DNA of 19,842 bases from CAVXFS01 sp049582805 (GTDB lineage: Bacteria > Pseudomonadota > Gammaproteobacteria > Burkholderiales > Gallionellaceae): contig JBAUUR010000018.1 in assembly GCA_049582805.1 (NCBI GenBank), positions 1-19,842 of the forward strand, read 5' to 3'. Position 1 is the stretch's first letter; each line of letters starts with the position of its first letter. Both the position numbers and the translations under genes were made by a program. Positions 1-4,258 of the stretch are shown here, in pieces. The notes under the pieces are model-generated. The model did not search any database and was not told where the DNA came from. It worked only from the letters and a program-made list of their open reading frames with translations.

Positions 1-231
1 TGCTGCGTTGATTCCAGGCTTCGCCACGAGATTGCAGGCTCGCCGCCATACGCCGCCGAAACAGGTTCGTTATCCTACGGACCGACAGTTCGCTTCCGGT
101 TACTCCCCACCCCGTCTCACGACGACGTAGTTACCTTCAGCTATGGAGCTGTGGCCAACTCCAACAGGGACTTGCACCCTGCAAATGGCACGCCCTCACG
201 GGCGTACAGTCCCCGGCATAGCCGGGAGTTT
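1..231 (-). mobile_element. Structured RNA-like sequence, probably the 5' part (domain I) of a group II intron, cut by the window edge
   Basis: No convincing protein is coded here. Read on the minus strand the sequence folds into successive stems: CCCGGC/GCCGGG (226-212), ACGCCC/GGGCGT closing a GUGA tetraloop (205-190), CAGGG/CCCTG (181-165), GGAGUU/AGCUCC (162-145) and CGUC/GACG closing a second GUGA loop (124-113). GNRA-capped stems and phrases such as GGGTGCAAGTCCC and GGCGAAGCC are typical of domain I of bacterial group II introns. No reverse transcriptase is visible; it would lie beyond position 1. The 5' boundary is uncertain: it could be GTACG near 207 or the junction with higA near 238. 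Family assignment is recognition by eye, so confidence is moderate. Confidence 0.45.
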
Positions 232-472
232 ACCTAACCGAATTAACTAAGGGTTCGTGGTCAATCTCGTAAGCCTCAATCAGATCACCGACGACAGCGA
301 CAAGTGAATAAAACGGGTGCTTCGCATCGTCGCGGACAATATCAAGAAGGCTGTGCAGCAAAACTGTCGCTTGCTCGTAGCCGGCTTCAGACTCAATGTG
401 TGCGATAGGCGCTACTGATTGGAGCGCTTGCCAAGCAGGAAGCAGTCTCTGGTAGTCAATTACAGTATTCAT
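230..472 (-). pseudogene. higA: HigA-type antitoxin, N-terminal part, truncated
   Basis: The 80 codons from ATG 472 resemble the N-terminal part of HigA antitoxins paired with PF09907 HigB toxins. They show a YEQATVLLHSLLD segment (residues 32-44) followed by HPFYSLVAVVGDLIEAYE (52-69). Family members continue into a helix-turn-helix DNA-binding domain. Here the frame ends at TAA 230-232, just after the heptamer GTTAGGT (minus strand 238-232), where structured non-coding sequence begins. The DNA-binding half is missing, so the protein is unlikely to work as a repressor. It follows the HigB remnant with no stop codon between them. Family identity is likely; function is doubtful. Confidence 0.6.
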
Positions 473-574
473 TTTTTTCCAATCGTTACGGTCATACTCT
501 GCATGAGTCATTACTTGACGAATATACATCCGTTGCTTGTCGTGATGAATGACCGCTGCAATACGATACCTGTT
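473..574 (-). pseudogene. higB: HigB-type toxin, C-terminal fragment
   Basis: These 34 codons read NRYRIAAVIHHDK then MYIRQVMTHAEYDR, which matches the C-terminal third of HigB (PF09907) ribosome-dependent mRNA interferases, with their N-Y-R-hydrophobic strand and YIxxVxTHAEYD ending. About 60 N-terminal residues are absent and are replaced in the same frame by the start of an ABC ATPase gene. The end of the fragment is a run of seven A that leads straight into the higA ATG without a stop. One A fewer would give the familiar overlapping ATGA, so the run may hide a sequencing or evolutionary indel. No active toxin is expected. Confidence 0.6.
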
Positions 575-679
575 GACACTATTCGCCAGCACGTCGTGCA
601 GGGCTGTGTAGCGTTCCTGCCGCTGGTGGCCGATGATGTATTTCCTGGAAAGATTCTCGACGGAGATGACTGATGACAT
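575..679 (-). pseudogene. wzt: Polysaccharide ABC-exporter ATPase (Wzt/KpsT/TagH type), 35-codon N-terminal fragment
   Basis: The ATG at 679-677 shares one base with the wzm stop, the normal arrangement of exporter pairs. The first 35 residues (start MSSVISVENLSRKYIIGH, then QRQERYTALHDVLANSV) are typical of ATPases that energise export of O-antigen, capsule or teichoic-acid-type polymers. Walker A would be expected around residue 50, but the sequence switches to HigB-like coding after residue 35. No ATP-binding motif remains, so the fragment cannot drive wzm. The junction sits in GTTGAC on the plus strand (about 572-577). It may be a real deletion or an assembly join. Confidence 0.62.
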
Positions 680-1509
680 CAAATTACGTCCGCAAAGGTT
701 TTTTCCGTTTTGCGGAAATAAACTATTCCCGTGACCAGTATCAGCAGAACCAGGAAAAGCGAAAGCAAAAATCCGGGCCAATATAGTTGAGTATTGCCGC
801 CCAGAATTGCCCAGCGAAAACCATCGATCACGCCCACCATCGGATTCAGGGAAAAGAGCAGGCGCCATTTCTCGGGCACGATGGCGCTGCTGAAGCCGAC
901 CGGGGAAATATACAATCCGAACTGCACCACGAATGGAACGATGATGCGGAAATCGCGGTATTTGACGTTGAGCGCCGCGATCCACAACCCCGCGCCCATG
1001 GCGGCGGCAAAGGCCACAAAAATAAATATGGGCAGCGTAAATATGCGCAGGCTTGGCGCAAATCCGTACCAGATCATCAACCCCACCAGGATGACTCCCG
1101 AAATAAGAAAATCCACAAAGCTGACGATCACCGCGCTGGTGGGAATAACCAGGCGCGGGAAGTACACTTTCGAAATCATCCCGGCATTGCCGACCAGGCT
1201 TTCGCCGGCGCCGCTGAAGGCATTGGAGAAAAATTGCCACGGCAACAGCGCTGCAAAAACCAGTATCGGATAGGGCACGCCTTCGGAAGGCAGCTTTGCC
1301 AGCTTGCTGAACACCAGCGTGAATACCAGCATGGTGATCAATGGGCGGCCCAGTGCCCACACGATGCCAATGGCGGTTTGCTTGTAGCGCACAAGAATAT
1401 CGCGCCAGGCCAGAAAGAAAAACAGCTCGCGGTAACGCCACAGGTCGCGCCAGTAGTGCCGCTCCGTGCGGCCGGCTTCTATCGTGAGGACCGGTTGATT
1501 TGGATTCAT
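679..1509 (-). CDS. wzm: ABC-2 type polysaccharide export permease
   Basis: This 276-residue inner-membrane protein is of normal length for Wzm/KpsM/TagG permeases, which move lipid-linked O-antigen or capsule polymer across the cytoplasmic membrane with a Wzt-type ATPase. It has a short cytoplasmic N-terminus ending in AWRDILVRYKQTAIGIVWA (35-53), then about six membrane segments near residues 50-68, 83-98, 120-145, 150-172, 185-205 and 240-265. The PYPILVFAALLPWQFFSNAF stretch (79-98) is characteristic. The cognate ATPase gene follows with a one-base overlap but is broken, so the transporter is probably orphaned unless another Wzt exists. Upstream there are only 28 bases before a decayed vapC tail, so its native promoter may be lost. 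Confidence 0.92.
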   Translation of the reverse strand: MNPNQPVLTIEAGRTERHYWRDLWRYRELFFFLAWRDILVRYKQTAIGIVWALGRPLITMLVFTLVFSKLAKLPSEGVPYPILVFAALLPWQFFSNAFSGAGESLVGNAGMISKVYFPRLVIPTSAVIVSFVDFLISGVILVGLMIWYGFAPSLRIFTLPIFIFVAFAAAMGAGLWIAALNVKYRDFRIIVPFVVQFGLYISPVGFSSAIVPEKWRLLFSLNPMVGVIDGFRWAILGGNTQLYWPGFLLSLFLVLLILVTGIVYFRKTEKTFADVI

Positions 1510-1537
1510 GTTCAGGATTTTTTTGCGCGGAGAATGT

Positions 1538-1681
1538 TTAAAGCCTACTCAGCAGATGTACATCAATATAGCCAACACCCAACCCGTATAGTTTGCTTCG
1601 GTCGATGAATGCTAGTACTTCTTCGTCTTTGACGACCCCTGCACGCGGCATGTTGTTTAATGCGTCCAGGATAATGTCGGG
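1538..1681 (-). pseudogene. vapC: VapC (PIN-domain) toxin, middle fragment downstream of the cassette insertion
   Basis: This 47-codon stretch reads PDIILDALNNMP, then EEVLAFIDRSKLYGLGIGYIDVHLLSRL and a stop at 1538-1540. It matches the second half of VapC PIN-domain RNases, including the acidic D in GYIDVHLL that helps bind the catalytic metal. It is the continuation of the vapC start at 2311-2184: joining base 2184 to base 1681 keeps the reading frame (ATG CGA CAA | CCC GAC ATT). The 3' end is also damaged, because family members normally run about 35 residues beyond HLL (usually through LWTRDKRL), and here the frame stops two codons after HLLS. It cannot make a complete toxin. Confidence 0.75.
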
Positions 1682-1692
1682 TTAGGCGTTTT

Positions 1693-1720
1693 TTGCAGTA
1701 CCATAGCAATCTGCTATTCT
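1693..1720 (+). promoter_or_regulatory. Candidate hicAB promoter with overlapping operator
   Basis: A weak -35 (TTGCAG, 1693-1698) and an extended -10 (TGC TATTCT, 1712-1720) are separated by 16 bases. Predicted transcription would start at or next to the hicA ATG at 1727, giving a leaderless or nearly leaderless message. A perfect 15-bp inverted repeat, ATAGCA-ATC-TGCTAT (1703-1717), overlaps the -10, which is a good place for autorepression. The cassette therefore appears to carry its own promoter, as toxin-antitoxin cassettes usually do. The assignment is from consensus matching only. Confidence 0.45.
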
Positions 1721-1726
1721 TGGCGC

Positions 1727-1915
1727 ATGAAAGTTAATGAAATCTTGACTATGCTAAAGGTGGATGGCTGGCATCTCGCTGCAACGCGAGGTAGCCATCG
1801 GCAATTCAAGCATCCCGTCAAGAGTGGTCGCGTCACAGTGCCCGGAAAAACAAGCGATGATTTAGCGCCCGGCACGTTGAATAGCATACTTAAACAGGCA
1901 CAACTAAAGGACTAA
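1727..1915 (+). CDS. hicA: HicA-type mRNA interferase toxin
   Basis: The 62-residue protein has the usual HicA length and dsRNA-binding-like fold signature. It starts with MKVNEILTMLKVDGWHLAAT, then carries RGSHRQFKHP (residues 21-30) with the conserved histidine needed for RNA cleavage, and ends with a VTVPGKTSDDLAPGTLNSIL segment (37-56). HicA toxins cleave mRNA and tmRNA in a translation-independent way and are neutralised by HicB. It is intact, precedes hicB by three bases, and lies 45 bases inside the left end of the cassette. An active toxin is expected because the paired antitoxin is also intact. There is no evident ribosome-binding site, which fits the near-leaderless promoter arrangement. 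Confidence 0.92.
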   Translation: MKVNEILTMLKVDGWHLAATRGSHRQFKHPVKSGRVTVPGKTSDDLAPGTLNSILKQAQLKD

Positions 1916-1918
1916 CAT

Positions 1919-2131
1919 ATGCGTTACGCAATCGTTGTCGAAAAAACAGAAAACAATTATTCAGCCTACGTTCCAGACTTGCCTGGATGCGTCGCTACCG
2001 GTTTCTCCGTCGAAGAAACCGAGCGTGAAATTCGTGAGGCAATCGAATTTCACATCGAGGGACTTATTGAAGATGGGTTGCCCATCCCGCAACCAGCAAG
2101 CATCGTTGAATACCTTGAAATCTCCGCCTAA
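1919..2131 (+). CDS. hicB: HicB-type antitoxin, short form
   Basis: The 70-residue protein matches the HicB partial-RNase-H-like fold. It has YAIVVEKTENNYSAYVPDLP (residues 3-22), GCVATGFSVEETE (23-35) and the helix EREIREAIEFHIEGLIEDG. It would bind and block HicA. Many HicB proteins add a C-terminal helix-turn-helix or ribbon-helix-helix domain. This one stops at EISA and has no visible DNA-binding domain, so how the upstream palindrome is recognised is unclear. AAAGGA, inside the last codons of hicA, serves as ribosome-binding site, suggesting coupled translation. The TAA stop (2129-2131) lies inside the GCCTAAC heptamer of the attC site, a compactness typical of integron cassettes. Confidence 0.92.
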   Translation: MRYAIVVEKTENNYSAYVPDLPGCVATGFSVEETEREIREAIEFHIEGLIEDGLPIPQPASIVEYLEISA

Positions 2132-2183
2132 CCCCTGCGAGCAAGGGGGACTGCGCAAAAGCGCGCAGCCCCTTAGCTCTGCG
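2126..2183 (+). repeat. attC-type recombination site of the hicAB cassette
   Basis: The site begins with R'' GCCTAAC (2126-2132). The rest folds back as GC 2137-2138 with GC 2181-2182, GAGC 2139-2142 with GCTC 2176-2179, AAGGGG 2143-2148 with CCCCTT 2169-2174, and CTGCGC 2151-2156 with GCGCAG 2163-2168, around a six-base loop. Two single unpaired bases, A2175 and T2180, lie on one arm, where attC hairpins carry extrahelical bases. An unpaired CCCT lies between the R'' and L'' positions. The right heptamer GTTAGGC is completed by G2183 plus TTAGGC at 1682-1687, as expected for an integrated cassette. Total 64 nt when circular, at the short end of known attC sizes. Confidence 0.78.
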
Positions 2184-2311
2184 TTGTCGCATGCTACCCA
2201 AGGCAAGTTCGCCAATAACAAAAGGGTGTAGAAGCACTTGACCGGCGTTTAGCAGGTTCTCCAAGGTACTATCACCAGATCTATCCACACCGATGTATCG
2301 ACTAAAATCAC
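2184..2311 (-). pseudogene. vapC: VapC (PIN-domain) toxin, N-terminal fragment with a small frameshifting deletion
   Basis: The start GTG (2311-2309) overlaps the vapB stop in GTGA. The first codons read VILVDTSVWID, with the first catalytic aspartate (VDTS). The frame then slips: the family continuation SGDSTLENLLNAGQVLLHPF and VIGELALGSMRQ is in another frame, starting at TCT GGT GAT. The expected codons for H-L-R are missing, so a deletion of about ten bases (three codons plus one) near 2281 is inferred; with it the fragment is exactly 46 codons. Coding ends at CAA (2186-2184), where the cassette begins. Together with the piece at 1681-1538 this is a multiply broken vapC. Confidence 0.78.
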
Positions 2312-2505
2312 TTTCGACGCGATTGACGTCTTGGTACAGACTCAAGCGCAGGTTCGCTGCCACCCAGCAGCGCAAGCCGATGCGCACTTTCGCGCTCTAT
2401 CAATGCTTTCAGCGCCTCTCTAACCAGTGCTGATTTTTCTGTCAGCCCTGTAAAAGCTTGCGCTTTGGCTACCAGAGTGTCATCAAGTGCAAGCGTCGTT
2501 CTCAT
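2308..2505 (-). CDS. vapB: VapB-type antitoxin
   Basis: The 65-residue protein begins MRTTLALDDTLVAKAQAFTG, the ribbon-helix-helix-like DNA-binding start of VapB antitoxins (PF09957), followed by LTEKSALVREALKALIERES (21-40) and a basic tail ending in PRRQSRRK that would wrap the toxin. It would normally neutralise VapC and repress its own operon. The ATG at 2505 is preceded by an AAGGGG-type ribosome-binding site. Its partner vapC overlaps the stop codon but is inactivated by a frameshift, the cassette insertion and a 3' loss. vapB is therefore probably an orphan antitoxin that may still bind DNA or protect against related toxins. Confidence 0.86.
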   Translation of the reverse strand: MRTTLALDDTLVAKAQAFTGLTEKSALVREALKALIERESAHRLALLGGSEPALESVPRRQSRRK

Positions 2506-2959
2506 AGCAATACCCCTTCTTCATTAGTGTGAAATTCTCGTAGTGAGCCTCACCCGCCAGGCTAACCAGTCACTTGGTTGTCGTCATTTTATAACCAAGC
2601 GGAATGGCTAATGGCTTAACCGGGGAAACAAGCGTAATAGCATCAATCGACGACGTAATATGTGCCACCATTCACAACTGCCAACATTTGCGCCTGTTGC
2701 ACAGCATGGCATAAACCCCTGCTGCTGGCTGATGATGTGGTTTCGAGAGAGTCTTTGCAAATTTTGTGGCCGAACTTTTCGACCGCAAAACTGCAAAAAC
2801 CCATTCCGCGAAACTTTAACGGCCATCAATTTTTGCCTGTTACCGGACATCACATCTCGTTCAAGCACGCTACCGCCCTGCATGACACGGTTGTGTCTCG
2901 CATACTATTGTGGAGTTTTCAACTCCATTCGCCTTGAACTTCTGTTCGCCTTTATACGA

Positions 2960-3051
2960 CCGTTCGTGCTGAGCGTAGCTGGCATAGCCAGCGAAGTCGA
3001 AGCATTAGCTTCTTCCCTTCGACTCCGCTGCGCTACGCTCAGGGCGAACGG
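2960..3051. repeat. Interspersed palindromic repeat, family A, copy 1
   Basis: A 92-bp element starts CCGTTCGTGCTGAGCGTAGC and ends with the inverse, GCTACGCTCAGGGCGAACGG, with a second inner pair built on GAAGTCGAAG / CTTCGACT. It matches 5687-5752 in its outer arms (CCGTTCGTG...GAGC / GCTCAGG.CGAACGG). Such GTTCG...CTGAGC palindromes are common intergenic elements in betaproteobacteria. They are not mobile by themselves as far as the sequence shows. Confidence 0.75.
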
Positions 3052-3126
3052 GTTGAAGACTTCACTCGGCTGTGCCAGCTAGGCATGACCAGAGCCTTTT
3101 CGAAGGACCAGCCTTGCCAATTCCGC

Positions 3127-3187
3127 AGGGTGCGCTTGCGCACCAGTGCCTAGGAAAGGTCGTTTGCTTGGTGCGCAAGCGCACCCT
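3127..3187. repeat. Interspersed palindromic repeat, family B, copy 1 (terminator-like)
   Basis: Perfect 18-bp arms (3127-3144 and 3170-3187) are separated by 25 bases. Each arm is itself a near-palindrome, GGTGCGC-TT-GCGCACC, so the element can form one long stem or two small hairpins. It lies 16 bases past the rfaH stop on the minus strand, where it could stop transcription, although there is no U-run. The same arms recur at 12070-12133. Confidence 0.78.
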
Positions 3188-3203
3188 ACATTCGACAGAA
3201 CGC

Positions 3204-3743
3204 CTATGCCGCCTTCACTATCCAGTCGCGGTTTACCGCCACCCTGTTGGTCTTGCCCAGCAGTTCCAGCAATACCATTACGCGCTGCGCGCCGTCTTCC
3301 TGCGAGAAGACGCCTTCCAAACCGGCAAGCGGTCCTTCGACCAGCCTGACTTTTTCGCCTGCGCAAAACGGGGGGCGGTTGTCCCGATGCAGGCCGGATT
3401 CGGCATCTTCGTGGCGCAACAACATTTCCATTACCTGGTCCGCCACGACGGCGGGCTGCCCGCCAAAATTCACCAGCCCGACCACGCCGCGCGTCGAGCG
3501 CACGGGCGCGATGCTGGTCCTGTCCGGATCGACGCGAATGAAAATATAACGGGGGAAAAGCACTTCGATGGCGTCGGCCCACTTTCCGCGGCGGTGGCGC
3601 CTGACCTGGATGCGCGGCAGATACGGGTGGAATCCCTGGCGCTCCAGGTTCTCCCGGGCGATCAGTTCCTGGCGCGGTTTGCAGTAAACCGCATACCAGT
3701 GTTCCCTGTTTTCAAGTTTTCCGAACACGGTGGCCATCTTCAT
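3204..3743 (-). CDS. rfaH: NusG-family transcription antiterminator (RfaH type)
   Basis: The 179-residue protein has an N-terminal NusG (NGN) domain, starting HWYAVYCKPRQELIARENL (15-33), with the FHPYLP segment (38-43) and FPRYIFIRV that contact RNA polymerase, and a C-terminal KOW domain (about 125-165, FCAGEKVRLVEGPLAGLEG onward). The length and this form match RfaH-like specialised paralogues that let polymerase read through long polysaccharide operons, rather than housekeeping NusG with its secE neighbour. It follows the EPS-type MarR gene with a four-base ATGA overlap, so the two are co-expressed and coupled. The likely target is the local polysaccharide genes; any ops-like recruitment element was not identified. 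A palindromic repeat after the stop probably ends the transcript. Confidence 0.88.
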   Translation of the reverse strand: MKMATVFGKLENREHWYAVYCKPRQELIARENLERQGFHPYLPRIQVRRHRRGKWADAIEVLFPRYIFIRVDPDRTSIAPVRSTRGVVGLVNFGGQPAVVADQVMEMLLRHEDAESGLHRDNRPPFCAGEKVRLVEGPLAGLEGVFSQEDGAQRVMVLLELLGKTNRVAVNRDWIVKAA

Positions 3744-4081
3744 CCACGCTCCAATCGGTCGCCTTTTTTGACTTCATGCCGCAACTGCTCGATTTCCTTT
3801 TCCAGCGCTTCGTATTCCGCCACCTTGCGCTTGAGGAAGAAGGCGGTGACCTTGACCTTTTCCTCTATGCCCCGCGGGGTCAGGAAATAGACATAGCCGG
3901 TCTTGTTCTTGCTGTTGCGGAAATTTTTGGCTTTGATCAGGCCCTTTTCCATCAGTGCCTGAATGCAAAAGTTCACCCGGCCGAGGCTGATGCCCAGCTC
4001 CCCGGCCAATTTGCGCTGGCTGATCTCCGGATTGGTTTCCAGCAGCTTGAGTATCTTGTATCGGTATTCGTCGCTTAACAT
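3740..4081 (-). CDS. MarR-family EPS-associated transcriptional regulator
   Basis: The 113-residue protein is a small winged helix-turn-helix regulator. It starts MLSDEYRYKILKLLETNPEI, with the recognition region QRKLAGELGISLGRVNFCIQ, the wing near KAKNFRNSKNKTGYVYFLTP (52-71), and a charged C-terminal helix EYEALEKEIEQLRHEV that may pair as a coiled coil. It resembles the EPS-associated MarR family found beside exopolysaccharide clusters. I chose ATG 4081-4079 rather than TTG 4087, although no good Shine-Dalgarno is seen for either. The start codon falls at the edge of a 51-bp perfect inverted repeat, which suggests tight autoregulation or control by message structure. It is coupled to rfaH by an ATGA overlap. 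Confidence 0.85.
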   Translation of the reverse strand: MLSDEYRYKILKLLETNPEISQRKLAGELGISLGRVNFCIQALMEKGLIKAKNFRNSKNKTGYVYFLTPRGIEEKVKVTAFFLKRKVAEYEALEKEIEQLRHEVKKGDRLERG

Positions 4082-4131
4082 GTTCAAATGCTGAACGCGT
4101 TCATTGATTGAACGCGTTCAGCATTTGAACA
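4081..4131. promoter_or_regulatory. 51-bp perfect inverted repeat at the MarR/rfaH operon start, built of two identical 12-bp palindromes
   Basis: Arms 4081-4103 and 4109-4131 are perfect 23-base inverted copies around TTGAT. Inside each arm TGAACGCGTTCA is itself a perfect palindrome (4092-4103 and 4109-4120), so two identical operator-like sites lie 17 bp centre to centre. On the minus strand TTGACC (4153-4148) followed after 17 bases by TCAAAT could be a promoter whose -10 lies in the repeat. In RNA the repeat would sequester the MarR start codon. It lacks a U-run and sits upstream of the gene, so a terminator role is unlikely. Confidence 0.6.
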
Positions 4132-4258
4132 CCATTATCGGGGAAGGTCAAGAGGGGAATTGCTTGCGTCAGCAACAGTGCCGTATGGGGATACAAATCG
4201 CGGGAGGGCTGCAGGGTAGTTCAAGAAGTCAAAGGGAATTACCGAACCCAAGGCCAGA

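Larger units (their letters stand above)
1682..2183 (+). mobile_element. Integron-type gene cassette (hicAB plus attC) inserted in vapC
   Basis: The 502-bp segment begins TTAGGC, carries a promoter-like sequence, hicA and hicB, and ends in a folded recombination site whose first heptamer is GCCTAAC (2126-2132) and whose last base is G2183. If circularised, G2183 joins TTAGGC to make GTTAGGC, the exact complement of GCCTAAC, as in attC sites (RYYYAAC...GTTRRRY, crossover G|TT). The target on both sides is vapC, and removing the segment rejoins vapC in frame. Compact size, gene orientation toward attC and minimal non-coding DNA all fit a cassette. No integrase or attI is in the window, so insertion at a secondary genomic G|TT site in trans is inferred. 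Confidence 0.8.
2506..3203. other. Gene-free stretch between vapB and rfaH
   Basis: I see no convincing gene in about 700 bases. The plus-strand frame open from 2660 to 3082 has no recognisable domain and runs through a palindromic repeat, so I do not call it. A 7-bp inverted repeat (CTTGGTT 2573-2579, AACCAAG 2593-2599) lies upstream of vapB. An imperfect hairpin sits at 2762-2790 (TTTTGTGG / CCGCAAAA). The right part holds the two interspersed repeats listed separately (2960-3051 and 3127-3187). The middle (about 2600-2950) may be decayed coding DNA, but I could not identify a parent. Confidence 0.6.

Noticed and set aside
419..673. 84-codon open frame on the plus strand opposite the wzt-higBA chimera
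   Set aside because: It is a shadow of the minus-strand coding sequence, which has clear family matches.
230..1441. 403-codon minus-strand open frame spanning wzm and the TA remnants
   Set aside because: Its first 250 codons are an out-of-frame shadow of wzm; only the last 149 codons (679-230) carry recognisable sequence.
2614..2620. GCTTAAC, which fits the attC R'' heptamer RYYYAAC
   Set aside because: No GTTRRRY partner or folded arms are found within 60-140 bases. The heptamer alone is common by chance.
2762..2790. Imperfect hairpin TTTTGTGG / CCGCAAAA considered as a second attC arm
   Set aside because: It lacks R'' and R' heptamers at the ends and the stem is imperfect.
2660..3082. 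140-codon open frame on the plus strand between vapB and rfaH
   Set aside because: It has no recognisable domain, runs through the family A palindrome, and is overlapped by other equally open frames. It looks like chance coding.
3072..3890. 272-codon plus-strand open frame opposite rfaH and the MarR gene
   Set aside because: It is antisense to two well-supported genes and has no domain of its own.
4081..4131. The 51-bp inverted repeat as a rho-independent terminator
   Set aside because: It starts at the MarR start codon and has no U-run on either strand, so a regulatory role fits better.
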